Origin: DASQPA01 sp035644215
GTDB taxonomy: Bacteria > Acidobacteriota > Thermoanaerobaculia > Multivoradales > UBA5704
Reading direction: 5' to 3'
Assembly: GCA_035644215.1 (NCBI GenBank)
Contig: DASQPA010000187.1
Location: forward strand, 1 to 24,232
Length of the DNA stretch: 24,232 nt
The notes under the pieces: generated by a model
Database searches by the model: none
What the model was told of the DNA's origin: nothing
Seen by the model: only the letters and a program-made list of their open reading frames with translations
Made by a program: the position numbers and the translations under genes
Part shown: in pieces, positions 15,522 through 24,211 of the stretch
Layout of the letters: the number at the start of each line of letters is the position of its first letter
How positions within the stretch are numbered: position 1 is the stretch's first letter

Positions 15522-17345
15522 CTACTCCCGGTCCAGGTGCCCCGTCTCCGCGTCCCCCATCTCCACCTTGCCCCCCGGAAAGTACTCCCGCCAACGCCGG
15601 GTGACCGTCGCGGCGGTCGCCTCGTCGGCGTGGAGCTCGCCGGGAAAGCCGGGCTTCAGGCGGGCGTCGATCAAGATTGGCGGCTGGTAGGAGATCTGGT
15701 TGCGGACCACATCTTTGCCCGCGGCGTGGAGATCGGCGGCGGGCTCGAAGCGGGTGAAGGTGGTCCAGAGAAAGTTGATCGCCGAGGCGGCGGCCCGACG
15801 GGGCTCGTCGGTCAGGACGAGGAGAGGCCAGCCGGCGAAGGCGGGATGGGCGGCGAAGCGGGCGGCGGCGCCGGGGTCCTGGGTGAAGGGCGGGCCGCCC
15901 AGGACCAGGCAGCCGGGAGAGAAGACCCGGACCTCGGTGAGGCCCTGGGGCAGCTCGGCCGCCTGAAACTCTCCCGGCAGGTCGCGCACCGGGTCGCCCA
16001 GACCGAGCCAGACCCCCTTCGAGCCCTCGTTCACCCGCGGACCGGTATAGTCCAGGGTGTCCATGGCGAGGTTGCCGAAGACGTAGAGGTCGGTCTCGGG
16101 ATGGGTGCGGGCGAGGAGGTGGGTCAGGGTGGCCCGGAAGTCTTTCAAGTCCACCGGTCGATCGGTCACCAGGAGGAACTTGGTGAGCGAGAGCTGCCCC
16201 TCCCCCAAAATGCGGAAGGCCGAGGCCATGGCCTCCCGCCGGTAGCGCTCGGCCACCACCGCGGCGGCGAGAGAGTGGTAGCCGGTCTCGCCGTAGGACC
16301 ACAGGGCCTTCACCCCCGGCATGACCAGGGGGAAGAGGGGGGAGAGCAGCTCCTGGAGGAGGTCGCCGATGTAGAAGTCCTCCTGCCGCGGCTTGCCCAC
16401 CACGGTCGCCGGGTAGATCGCGTCCCGCCGGTGGGCGATGCGCTCGATCTCGAAGACCGGGTAGTCGTGGGCGAGCGAGTAGTAGCCGTAGTGGTCGCCG
16501 AACGGCCCTTCCAGGCGGCGGACCCGGGGCGGGACTTTACCGATCAGGGCAAACTCGGCGGCGGCGACGAGCGGATGGGGCGAGAGCCCGGCCCGCGGCG
16601 CCACGAGCGGCAGGCGGCCGCCGGCGAGGAGCGAGGCGAGGAGCAGCTCCGGGACGTTCTCGGGCAGCGGGGCCACCGCCGCCAGGGTGAGGGCAGGCGG
16701 TCCGCCCAGGAAGACGGTGACCGGCAGGGCCTCCCCGCGCGCCTCGGCCGCGGCGTAATGGAAACCACCTCCCTTGCCGATCTGCCAGTGCATCCCCGTC
16801 GTCCGCGGCCCATGGACCTGGAGCCGGTACATCCCCAGGTTGTGCCCCTTGCCCTCAGGTGACTCGGTATAGACCAGAGGCAGGGTGACGAAGGGACCGC
16901 CGTCCTCCGGCCAGGTGGTGAGGACGGGCAGGCGGTCGAGCCGCACGTCGCCGCTCACCACCTCGGTCACCGGTCCGGAGCGCCGGCGCGCGGTGCCGAT
17001 CTTGAGCGCCTCCCGAGCCAGGTCGCGAGCTCCCCACAGCTTGGCCGGGGTGGGCGGCAGGAGGATCTGGGCGAGCTCGACCAGCCGGCGGACGAGGCGG
17101 AGAGGGCGAGTGCCGAAGGCCAGCTCCGCCCGCCGGGCGGTGCCGAAGAGGTTGGTGGCCAGGGGGAAATCGGCGCCCGCCACCCGGTTGAACAGGAGGG
17201 CCGGGCCGCCGGCGGCGATCACCCGGCGGTGGATCTCGGCCACCTCCAGGCGCGCGTCGACCGGGGCGTCGACCCGCACGAGGTCGCCGTCCTCTTCCAG
17301 GCGGGCGAGGAAGGCCCGGAGGTCGGGGAAGGTGGGATCGGTCAC
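15522..17345 (-). CDS. UbiD-family (prenylated-FMN) decarboxylase
   Basis: The product has 607 residues. The start is GTG at 17345, giving the typical N-terminus (DPTFPDLRAFLARLEEDGDL). The bases before it are C-rich with no binding site, so the start is inferred from family alignment. Family landmarks are GHNLGMYRLQV (167-177; the Arg contacts the prenylated FMN phosphate), MHWQIGKGGG, AAAEFALIG (261-269; catalytic Glu region), and EGPFGDHYGYYS (279-290). Such enzymes use prenylated FMN from UbiX to decarboxylate aromatic or alpha,beta-unsaturated acids reversibly. It is longer than E. coli UbiD (~497) and closer in size to the ~600-residue menaquinone-biosynthesis relatives. No ubiX or menaquinone gene is adjacent to settle the substrate. 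Confidence 0.9.
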   Translation of the reverse strand: MTDPTFPDLRAFLARLEEDGDLVRVDAPVDARLEVAEIHRRVIAAGGPALLFNRVAGADFPLATNLFGTARRAELAFGTRPLRLVRRLVELAQILLPPTPAKLWGARDLAREALKIGTARRRSGPVTEVVSGDVRLDRLPVLTTWPEDGGPFVTLPLVYTESPEGKGHNLGMYRLQVHGPRTTGMHWQIGKGGGFHYAAAEARGEALPVTVFLGGPPALTLAAVAPLPENVPELLLASLLAGGRLPLVAPRAGLSPHPLVAAAEFALIGKVPPRVRRLEGPFGDHYGYYSLAHDYPVFEIERIAHRRDAIYPATVVGKPRQEDFYIGDLLQELLSPLFPLVMPGVKALWSYGETGYHSLAAAVVAERYRREAMASAFRILGEGQLSLTKFLLVTDRPVDLKDFRATLTHLLARTHPETDLYVFGNLAMDTLDYTGPRVNEGSKGVWLGLGDPVRDLPGEFQAAELPQGLTEVRVFSPGCLVLGGPPFTQDPGAAARFAAHPAFAGWPLLVLTDEPRRAAASAINFLWTTFTRFEPAADLHAAGKDVVRNQISYQPPILIDARLKPGFPGELHADEATAATVTRRWREYFPGGKVEMGDAETGHLDRE

Positions 17346-17396
17346 GGGGGGGAGTGTATCCCGGCCCGCCCAGCCGCCTGCCTCGCTCACGGAAAC

Positions 17397-17428
17397 GCCG
17401 TCGTGTCCGCCACGCTCGCCAGGTTGCC
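17397..17428. repeat. 32-bp direct repeat past the ELWxxDGT stop codon
   Basis: The 32 bases at 17397-17428 are identical to 17607-17638 inside the adjacent gene, 210 bases (70 codons) away. On the minus strand both read GNLASVADTTAF in the gene's frame. Here that reading begins right after the gene's TAG and ends at a TGA two codons further on. It is the remnant end of a second, internally deleted C-terminal module. Confidence 0.85.
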
Positions 17429-20400
17429 CTAGCTCGCGGTGACTGCGAAGCGCCCGCCGTTCAGGCAGAGCCGGCTCGGTCCGGCAACGCAGGGCGTGGC
17501 GACCGCGGTGCTCGACAGCGCGGGGCTGCCGTCGCCGCGCGACCCCGAGGAGGGCGCCGGCCCGAAGGTCAGAAGGGCCGCGGCGTTGGCTCCCAAGGGT
17601 CCGAAGGCCGTCGTGTCCGCCACGCTCGCCAGGTTGCCGGGCGGGTTGGTGTAGCGGCGGGTGGCGCCGGTCACGGTGTCGGTGACCGTGAGGTCGTAGT
17701 CGACGTCCGAGAGCGCTCCGTAGAAAACCCAGAAGTGCTGGTTGACGCTCCGCCCGTCCAACACCTTGAGGATGACCTCGACGTTGGCCGGATCGAAGAA
17801 CCAGAAGTAGCCGGTGTCCGGGGTGAGCGCGACCGCCTGCCCGGGTCCGTTGCCGGTCAGGGTCCGCCAGTGGGCCTCGACCCGGAAGCGGCCGCCGGCC
17901 AGGCAGAGCGCCGTCGCCGAGGGCTGGCAGGAAGGCTCGTCCAACGGATAGCTCCACAGCTCGTCACCGGTGATCCCGTCGTCGGCGCGGAAGAAGAGCC
18001 GGTTGCCGGCGACCGTCAGAGCCTCCGGATCGGAGGGAGGAGAGCCGGGGTTGATGTCGTCGACCAGCCGGGTGCCGGCCGCCGTCCCGTCGGTCTGCCA
18101 GAGCTCGGCGCCGCGCTCGCCGTCGTCGGCATTGAAGAAGAGAAGGTTCGAGGTCGCGGTGAGCGAGCCGGGGTGCGACGAGCCGGTTCCCGGCGCGAGG
18201 TCGGCGACCAGGGCCGTGCCGGTCTTGCTGCCGTCGGCCTTCCAGAGCTCGACTCCGTGCGCTCCGTCGTCGGCGGTGAAGAAGAGGTGGCCGAAGGCCT
18301 CGACCACGGCCGGCCCGTCGAGCGGGTGGGCCAGGCTCAAGGTCTTCAAACGCACCGTCCCGGCGGCCGTGCCGTCCGTGCGGTAGAGGCCCTCCTGCCT
18401 CTCGGGCCTCTGCTCGCCAAAGAAGAAGAGGAACCCCCCGGCCACTGTGAGGTCCGAGATCGATTCGAGCGGCGGGTTTCCCACGCCGTTCGTCGTGAGG
18501 ATCTGCACGGTCCCCTGAGGCGTGCCGTCGGTCCGCCAGAGCCCCAGCGGGGAGTCGAAATAGTCACTCCCCTGGTAGGAGACGACCGGCGGGTTCGGGC
18601 CGGCACCGATGTCCAAGTCCGCCAGGCGGTGGGTGCCGGCCGTGGTGCCGTCGCTCACCCAAAGTCCGCTCGGGCCTTCGCTCCCCGGCGGGTCGGCCGA
18701 GAAGTAGAAGCGCGGCCCGAGCACCTGGACCGAGCCGTGGATCGCCAGCGGCTCGGGCAGGGTGAAGAGCTCGACCGTCCCAGCGCTCGTGCCGTCGTTG
18801 GTGAAGAAATGGTCCTGGCCGGCCCCGTCCGTGACCGTGGCGAGGAGCCGGCCGCCGAACGCCGCAAGGGAGTCCAGCTGGAACCCGGACGGCAGGGTCA
18901 GCTCGGAGGTGCCGGCGGGCGTACCGTCCGTGCGCCAGAGGGTGCGGAGCTTGCCGATATAGAAGACCCGGCCGTCCACCGGTAAGGACGGGTTGAAGAC
19001 GCCGAAGTCGCTGGCTCGGCAGCTGTCGATTGCGGTCGTGGCCGGCCGCGTCGTCGCCGCGGTACCGCCGCTCGTCCAGAGCTGGAGGACGTCGTCGTTG
19101 CAGGCGCTGAAGATGACCCCATTGCTGAAGGGCACGAGGCCGAACGGGAAGGAGCCGACCCCATCCTCGTTGAAGGTGGTGAGCGCCCGGGTCATCGCGC
19201 CGGTGCTCGACCAGAGTTGGAAGCCGAAGCCGGCGTCGTTCAGGAAATAGATCCGGTCGCTCGCCGCCGCGGCCTCGAAGGGGAATTCGAAAAGATCCAG
19301 GTTCCGGGAGCCGCCGGCGATCCGCACGGTGCCGGAGGGCGTCCCGTCGGTCCGCCACACCGCGCCGGAGGCGTCCCGGAAGTAGGCCTTCCCCGCGAAC
19401 CCCACCAAGCCCGCGGGCTTGCCCCCGAGCTTGCGAGTGCCGGGGCCCGTGCCGTCGGTCACCCAGAGGCTGCCGTCGCGGTGGTCGTAATCGGCGTAGC
19501 CGACGAAGAGCGTCCGTGCGCCGAGGGCGAGGAAGGAGCTCCCGTAGATCGGACAGGTCGAGACGCAGCCGGCGAGGAGCACGGTGGTCTCGGGGGTCCC
19601 CCCGCTCACGTAGAGGCCCTGGGACCGAAGCTGGGTGTTGAAAAGGAGCTTCCTGCCGACCGTCCCGAACCCGGAAACCTGCTCCCCGCCGCCGTCGGCG
19701 AACCGGGTGACCTCGCGGGTGCCGGCCGGCGTGCCGTCGCTCGTCCAGACCTGGAAGCCGTGCACGCCGTCGTCGGCGACGAGGAGGAGCCGGTCGGTGG
19801 GAAGCGGCGAATTCGCGACCTGAGCGGTGGGCTTGACCGCGACGAACGCGGCGAGCTTGCGGGTCCCCCCACTGGTGCCGTCGCTCACCCAGAGGGCGAT
19901 GTTGGCGGTCGCAGGAGCAGCGGCATCGGCGGGAGCGCCGGTTACGAAGAAGAGCTTCCCGGCCGCGGAGACCATGGAGGAGATGGACGCGGCCGGGAAG
20001 GTCGCGAGCTTCCGGGTGCCCGCGACCGTGCCGTCCGAGGTCCAGAGCTCCTCCTCTGCCGCGTCTACCCGGTAGAAGATCGACCGTCCCACCGCGATCA
20101 TGTCGAAGACCTGGAAGGCCTGGACGCCGCTCCGGAGGAGCACCGTCCCCTTCGCCGTGCCGTCGCTCTTCCACAGGCCGCAGCTCGCCCCCTGGCAGCT
20201 GAGGAAGAACAGGGCGTCGGAGGTGAGGGCGTAGCGGCTCTGTCCGCCCGGCTGGCTCAGGGTCGCGGCGAGCTTCAGCGTTCCGGCCGAGGTTCCGTCG
20301 GAGGCCCAGAGGTCGGTCGTAAAACCGAACCCGCACTTGAGGAAGAGCGCCCGGCTCGTGGTGCCGAGCACCTCCGAGCACTCCTGGGTGTCGAGCGGTT

Positions 20401-20665
20401 GGCTCCCGCCAGGGGTGCCGTCGTTGCTCCAGAGCTGGCCCAGGACGAAGAACAGGGCACGATTGCCCACCGCATGGAGGTCGTGCGGGGAGTAGATCGG
20501 GTCGCCCGGCGAGTACCCCGGCCGGGGATCGATGTCCGCCACGAGCGATGCCGTCCCCGCCCAGGCCGGCAGGGCGAGGACGAAGAGGAGGAGCCAAAGA
20601 ACGGCCCGCGGCCGAAGGCCGGCCGGGCCGACGAGAAACGGGAACGAAATCCGGGATCGCTGCAA
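17429..20665 (-). CDS. secreted ELWxxDGT-repeat protein with truncated second C-terminal module
   Basis: The product has 1078 residues. The start is TTG at 20665: GAGGAGG lies exactly 6 bases upstream and the next residues form a signal peptide (PRAVLWLLLFVLALPAWAG). The mature part carries about 18 spaced motifs of the form LWxSDGTxxGT, for example DLWASDGTSAGT, ELWTSDGTVAGT, GLWRTDGTPQGT and ELWQTDGTAAGT. The spacing is about 45-65 residues, each with a preceding LFF strand. This is the ELWxxDGT family (TIGR04534-like), thought to form beta-propeller-like surface proteins of unknown role. After the last ELW, a C-terminal module begins SCQPSATALCLAGGRFRVEA and ends GNLASVADTTAF. A second copy starts (RLCLNGGRFAVTAS) but meets a TAG at once. 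It is divergent from the penicillin-acylase gene. Confidence 0.9.
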   Translation of the reverse strand: MQRSRISFPFLVGPAGLRPRAVLWLLLFVLALPAWAGTASLVADIDPRPGYSPGDPIYSPHDLHAVGNRALFFVLGQLWSNDGTPGGSQPLDTQECSEVLGTTSRALFLKCGFGFTTDLWASDGTSAGTLKLAATLSQPGGQSRYALTSDALFFLSCQGASCGLWKSDGTAKGTVLLRSGVQAFQVFDMIAVGRSIFYRVDAAEEELWTSDGTVAGTRKLATFPAASISSMVSAAGKLFFVTGAPADAAAPATANIALWVSDGTSGGTRKLAAFVAVKPTAQVANSPLPTDRLLLVADDGVHGFQVWTSDGTPAGTREVTRFADGGGEQVSGFGTVGRKLLFNTQLRSQGLYVSGGTPETTVLLAGCVSTCPIYGSSFLALGARTLFVGYADYDHRDGSLWVTDGTGPGTRKLGGKPAGLVGFAGKAYFRDASGAVWRTDGTPSGTVRIAGGSRNLDLFEFPFEAAAASDRIYFLNDAGFGFQLWSSTGAMTRALTTFNEDGVGSFPFGLVPFSNGVIFSACNDDVLQLWTSGGTAATTRPATTAIDSCRASDFGVFNPSLPVDGRVFYIGKLRTLWRTDGTPAGTSELTLPSGFQLDSLAAFGGRLLATVTDGAGQDHFFTNDGTSAGTVELFTLPEPLAIHGSVQVLGPRFYFSADPPGSEGPSGLWVSDGTTAGTHRLADLDIGAGPNPPVVSYQGSDYFDSPLGLWRTDGTPQGTVQILTTNGVGNPPLESISDLTVAGGFLFFFGEQRPERQEGLYRTDGTAAGTVRLKTLSLAHPLDGPAVVEAFGHLFFTADDGAHGVELWKADGSKTGTALVADLAPGTGSSHPGSLTATSNLLFFNADDGERGAELWQTDGTAAGTRLVDDINPGSPPSDPEALTVAGNRLFFRADDGITGDELWSYPLDEPSCQPSATALCLAGGRFRVEAHWRTLTGNGPGQAVALTPDTGYFWFFDPANVEVILKVLDGRSVNQHFWVFYGALSDVDYDLTVTDTVTGATRRYTNPPGNLASVADTTAFGPLGANAAALLTFGPAPSSGSRGDGSPALSSTAVATPCVAGPSRLCLNGGRFAVTAS

Positions 20666-20842
20666 GTCTAGCCTCCTCGTACGCAGTTCCGCCCACGGCG
20701 GGAAGGCCGCCGGGCTCACACCTTCAGGTGGCGGCGGAAGGGAAAGCATTTCACGCCGGCCCCGCAGGGGCCATCCGCGGCACTTCTGCGTATAGAGCCC
20801 TGTCTCGTGAGAAGATCCGGGACCGCTATCCAGGAGGAGCCC

Positions 20843-23314
20843 ATGCCGCTTACCGCGCCCGCCGTCCCGGAGTCGATCGCCCCCGCCCCCCGCCCGCGCC
20901 GGGTCCTGCGGCGGATCGGCCTTGTGCTCGTCGTCCTCGTCGTCGTCGCCCTCCTGGTCGGGGGCCTCTGGCTGCGCAGCCGCATGCAGGCGAGCCTGCC
21001 GCAGGTGGAGGGGACCCGCGCCCTGCCTGGTCTCGCCGCGGCGGTGACGATCGAGCGGGACGCCCTGGGCGTTCCCACGGTCCGCGGCGCCAACCGCCTC
21101 GACGTGGCCCGGGGCCTGGGCTTCCTCCATGCCCAGGAGCGCTTCTTCCAGATGGACCTCCTGCGGCATCGGGCGGCGGGGGAGCTCGCCGAGATCCTCG
21201 GGCCGCGGGCCCTCCAGGTCGACCGGCGCACCCGGTTGCACCGCTTCCGCGCCGTGGCCGAGGCGGTCTACCACCACGCCGTGCCGGCCGACCGGGCGGT
21301 GCTCGACGCCTATGCGGAGGGGGTCAACGCCGGGCTCGCCGCCCTCGGGGCGCCTCCCTTCGAGTATGCCCTCCTGCGCGTCCGGCCGGTGGCCTGGCGG
21401 CCGGAGGACTCGATCCTCGCCGTCCACGCCATGTTCCTCGACCTCCAGGAGGTGAGCATCTACCGGGAGTCGAGCCTGGGGGTGATGCACGACGTGCTGC
21501 CGGAGCCGCTCTTCGCCTTCCTCGCCCCCGAGGGCACCGAGTGGGACGCGCCGCTCGTCGGTGGGCTCCTGCCGCCGCCGCCGCTCCCCGGTCCCGAGGT
21601 CGTCGACCTGCGCCGCCAGCCGCCGGACAAGGCGGCAGCCAAGATGCCAGCCGCATGGGAGGCGCTCGCGGCCGGCGCGGACGAGGTCCCCGGCAGCAAC
21701 AACTGGGCGCTCGCCGCCAGCCGCACCGCCGACGGCCACGCCCTGGTCGCCAACGACATGCACCTGGGCCTGCGGGTCCCCAACACCTGGTACCGGGCCT
21801 CGCTCGTCTGGCCGGCCGACCCCGCCGAGGGACCGGGCGGGGAGCGGCGGATGACCGGCGTGACCCTCCCGGGAACGCCGGCGGTGGTCGCCGGCAGCAA
21901 CGGCCACGTCGCCTGGGGCTTCACCAACAGCCAGGGCGACTGGGCCGACCTGATCGTCCTCGAAACCGACCCGTCGCACCCCGACTCCTACCGGACGCCT
22001 GAGGGTTTCCGCCGCTTCACGCACACCGCGGAGACCCTCCGGGTCAAGGGTGCGAAGCCGCAGACCCTGGACGTGGTTTCGACGATCTGGGGGCCGGTCT
22101 TCGACCGCGACCACCTCGGACGGCCGCGGGCGCTCGCCTGGACCGCCCACCGCGAGGAGGCGGTCAACCTGAAGATGCTCGACCTGGAGCGGGCGAAGAC
22201 GATCGACGAGGCGATCGCGGTCGCCCAGGCGAGCGGTCCGCCGGCCCAGAACTTCATGGTCGCCGACGACAGCGGGCGGATCGGCTGGACGATCATCGGC
22301 CGCATCCCGCACCGGGTCGGCTTCGACGGCCAGCTCCCCACCTCCTGGGCGGACGGCACCCGCCGCTGGGACGGCTGGCTCGCCCCCGGGGAGGCGCCGC
22401 GGGTCGTCGATCCGCCCGCCGGCCAGCTGTGGACCGCCAACGCCCGCACGATGGGCGGCGAGCCGCTGCAGGTCCTGGGTGACAGCGGCTACGCCCTGGG
22501 CGCCCGCGCCCGCCAGATCCGGGACGACCTCACGGCCCTCGCCAAGGCGACGCCGAAAGACCTCCTGGCGATCCAGCTCGACGACCGCGCCGTCTTCCTC
22601 ACCCGCTGGCGGGACCTGCTCTTGAAAACGCTCTCGCCGGAGGCCGTGGCCGGCCATCCGCGCCGGGCCGAGCTGCGGCGGCTGGTCGAGACCACCTGGG
22701 ACGGCCACGCCGGGACCGGCTCGCCGGCCTACCGGATCGTCCACGACTTCCACTTCCTCCTCCGGCAACAGGTGATGGGCGCGCTGACCCGGGCCTGCCT
22801 CAAGGCCGACCCGGAGTTCGCCTTCCAGCTCGTCGGTCAGTCCGAGGAGCCGCTCTGGCGCCTGGTCACCGAGCGGCCGCCGCACCTCCTCGCCTCCCGG
22901 TTCCACACCTGGGACGAGCAGCTCCTGGCGGCGGTGGACGCGACAGTGAAAGAGCTGTCGGAGACCGGCCCGGACCTCTCCCGGCGCACCTGGGGGGAGG
23001 AGAACGTGGTCGCCATCCGCCACCCCCTGAGCGCCGCGGTCCCCGGCCTCTCCCGCTTCCTCGACATGCCCGCCCAGCCGCTCCCCGGCGACGTCGACAT
23101 GCCGCGCGTCCAGCGTCCCGCCTTCGGCGCCTCGGAGCGCTTCGTGGTCTCCCCCGGGCACGAGGAGCAGGGCTTCTTCCACATGCCGGCCGGGCAGAGC
23201 GGCAACCCGCTCTCGCCCCACTACGGCGACTCGAACCCGGCCTGGGCCAAGGGGGAGCCGACCCCCTTCCTGCCGGGGCCGACGGTGCACCGGTTGACGC
23301 TGGTGCCGAGGTAG
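20843..23314 (+). CDS. penicillin acylase family (Ntn-hydrolase) protein, membrane-anchored
   Basis: The product has 823 residues. The start is ATG at 20843, after CAGGAGGAGCCC. One transmembrane segment (about 24-45, IGLVLVVLVVVALLVGGLWL) anchors the protein, leaving the catalytic part outside. The alpha-like part has the usual VTIERDALGVPTVRGAN and GLGFLHAQERFFQMDLLRHR. The expected self-cleavage site is Gly284-Ser285 in VPGSNNWALA, so Ser285 would become the N-terminal nucleophile of the beta chain. Downstream, LPGTPAVVAGSNGHVAWGFT and WTANARTMGG match the beta-chain core, and SGNPLSPHYGDSNPAWAKGE is the typical end region. Members cleave amides such as acyl-homoserine lactones, penicillins or N-acyl peptides; the substrate here is unknown. 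The gene is divergent from the ELWxxDGT gene, with a 177-base shared upstream region holding a GGCCCC-GCA-GGGGCC hairpin (20758-20772). Confidence 0.93.
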   Translation: MPLTAPAVPESIAPAPRPRRVLRRIGLVLVVLVVVALLVGGLWLRSRMQASLPQVEGTRALPGLAAAVTIERDALGVPTVRGANRLDVARGLGFLHAQERFFQMDLLRHRAAGELAEILGPRALQVDRRTRLHRFRAVAEAVYHHAVPADRAVLDAYAEGVNAGLAALGAPPFEYALLRVRPVAWRPEDSILAVHAMFLDLQEVSIYRESSLGVMHDVLPEPLFAFLAPEGTEWDAPLVGGLLPPPPLPGPEVVDLRRQPPDKAAAKMPAAWEALAAGADEVPGSNNWALAASRTADGHALVANDMHLGLRVPNTWYRASLVWPADPAEGPGGERRMTGVTLPGTPAVVAGSNGHVAWGFTNSQGDWADLIVLETDPSHPDSYRTPEGFRRFTHTAETLRVKGAKPQTLDVVSTIWGPVFDRDHLGRPRALAWTAHREEAVNLKMLDLERAKTIDEAIAVAQASGPPAQNFMVADDSGRIGWTIIGRIPHRVGFDGQLPTSWADGTRRWDGWLAPGEAPRVVDPPAGQLWTANARTMGGEPLQVLGDSGYALGARARQIRDDLTALAKATPKDLLAIQLDDRAVFLTRWRDLLLKTLSPEAVAGHPRRAELRRLVETTWDGHAGTGSPAYRIVHDFHFLLRQQVMGALTRACLKADPEFAFQLVGQSEEPLWRLVTERPPHLLASRFHTWDEQLLAAVDATVKELSETGPDLSRRTWGEENVVAIRHPLSAAVPGLSRFLDMPAQPLPGDVDMPRVQRPAFGASERFVVSPGHEEQGFFHMPAGQSGNPLSPHYGDSNPAWAKGEPTPFLPGPTVHRLTLVPR

Positions 23315-23328
23315 GGAAGAGGGCGCCC

Positions 23329-23357
23329 CCGCCCGCCCCCTTCCTGGGGACGGGCGG
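23329..23357 (+). terminator. hairpin after the penicillin-acylase gene
   Basis: CCGCCCGCCCCC (23329-23340) pairs with GGGGACGGGCGG (23346-23357) with a single C-A mismatch and loop TTCCT, 14 bases after the stop. No T tract follows, so it may be a GC-rich terminator or an RNA 3' end protector. Confidence 0.5.
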
Positions 23358-23380
23358 AGGCCGGTGTGTCCTGGGCAGGA

Positions 23381-23434
23381 TCAGCCTTCGACCGGGATGC
23401 GCATCTTGTAGAACGAGCGCCAGACGAAGAAGCA
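23381..23434 (-). pseudogene. possible C-terminal gene remnant next to array 2
   Basis: On the minus strand 17 codons reading CFFVWRSFYKMRIPVEG then TGA have the G/C-rich third positions of the neighbouring genes, unlike the adjacent array. Upstream of these codons the frame enters the 40-bp repeats, so any original 5' part is gone. It may be the tail of a gene disrupted when the array arose, or a chance frame. I cannot name a parent family. Confidence 0.25.
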
Positions 23435-23435
23435 G

Positions 23436-23640
23436 GGGCCAGCGTAAGCAGATATGGCCAACGGCCCGGCTCCCGAGACAATGGGCCAGCGTAAGCAGAT
23501 ATGGCCCAGCTCCCGAGACAATGGGCCAGCGTAAGCAGATACGGCCCGGCTCCCGGGACAATGGGCCAGCGTAAGCAGATACGGCCCAGCTCCCGAGACA
23601 ACGGGCCAGCGTAAGCAGATACGAGCCGGCGTCCCGATGC
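23436..23640. repeat. 40-bp tandem repeat array 2 (five units)
   Basis: Units start at 23436, 23483, 23523, 23563 and 23603. The first has a 7-base insertion (47 bases) and the last is cut short. A typical unit is TGGGCCA + GCGTAAGCAGATA + TGGCCCA + GCTCCCGAGACAA, i.e. 7+13+7+13 bases, with the two 7-mers mutually complementary. The 15-mer CAGCGTAAGCAGATA is identical in all five units and in all four units of array 1. The nine-base GATGCGCAT occurs at 23396-23404 and again at 23636-23644, bracketing the array. With the preceding hairpin and gene remnant it fills the gene-free stretch 23315-23670. Confidence 0.9.
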
Positions 23641-23670
23641 GCATGACGCATGCGATAGGCTCCGGTCGTC

Positions 23671-24147
23671 ATGTCCGCCGACCCATCCTGCCTCGTCCGT
23701 CCGGCCCTTCCCGAGGAAGCGCCCACCCTGATCGACTTCCAACTCCGCCTGGCCCGCGAGAGCGAGGGCCTGGAGCTCGCCCCGGAGGTCCTTGCCAGCG
23801 GCGTCCATGCCGTCTTCGCCGATCCTGCGAAGGGTCGCTACTGGGTGGCCCTGACGGCGGGGAATGCCGGCCGGATCGCCGGCGGCCTTCTGACGACCTA
23901 CGAGTGGAGCGATTGGAGGAATGGCACGATCCTCTGGGTTCAATCGGTCTACGTCCTCCCCGAAGAGCGGGGGCGCGGCGTCTACCGGAGCCTGTACGAG
24001 ATCCTGAAGCGCACGGTCGAAGGCTCCCCCGAGCTCGCCGGGATCCGGCTCTACGTCGACCGCAGGAACGAGGCCGCTCAGCGGACCTACGAGCGACTGG
24101 GGATGACCCGCGAACACTACCATCTCTACGAGTGGCTGAAAGCCTGA
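23671..24147 (+). CDS. GNAT-family N-acetyltransferase
   Basis: The product has 158 residues, the normal size for a single-domain GNAT. The start is ATG at 23671; only a weak TAGG lies upstream, so the start is moderately sure. The N-terminal strand is CLVRPALPEEAPTLIDFQ. The acetyl-CoA-binding motif A is at 89-110: WVQSVYVLPEERGRGVYRSL, where R100-G-R-G103-V-Y is the pyrophosphate-binding loop. The C-terminal motif B is RLYVDRRNEAAQRTYERLGM, followed by a HYHLYEW strand. It would transfer an acetyl group from acetyl-CoA to an amine; the substrate is unknown. It lies 30 bases after array 2. Confidence 0.9.
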   Translation: MSADPSCLVRPALPEEAPTLIDFQLRLARESEGLELAPEVLASGVHAVFADPAKGRYWVALTAGNAGRIAGGLLTTYEWSDWRNGTILWVQSVYVLPEERGRGVYRSLYEILKRTVEGSPELAGIRLYVDRRNEAAQRTYERLGMTREHYHLYEWLKA

Positions 24148-24176
24148 AGGGACGGACTCTTCCTGGGAGTACAGAT

Positions 24177-24204
24177 CGCACTCCGGGCTTCGAGTGCGTA
24201 TAGT
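24177..24204 (+). promoter_or_regulatory. dyad and -10 box before the right-edge gene
   Basis: CGCACTC (24177-24183) and GAGTGCG (24192-24198) form a perfect 7-bp dyad with an 8-base spacer. TATAGT (24199-24204) follows immediately, and an ATG begins 7 bases later, which suits a leaderless transcript. The dyad could be the operator of that gene or the terminator of the GNAT gene. No -35 box is evident. Confidence 0.45.
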
Positions 24205-24211
24205 TAGGCGT

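Noticed and set aside
17346..17957. N-terminal extension of the UbiD-family protein
   Set aside because: This part is an out-of-frame reading of the ELWxxDGT gene's 3' end; the family's usual start is at 17345.
20666..23290. A 1953-residue minus-strand protein extending the ELWxxDGT frame
   Set aside because: The upstream part is the antisense of the penicillin-acylase gene. The TTG at 20665 has a precise binding site and signal peptide.
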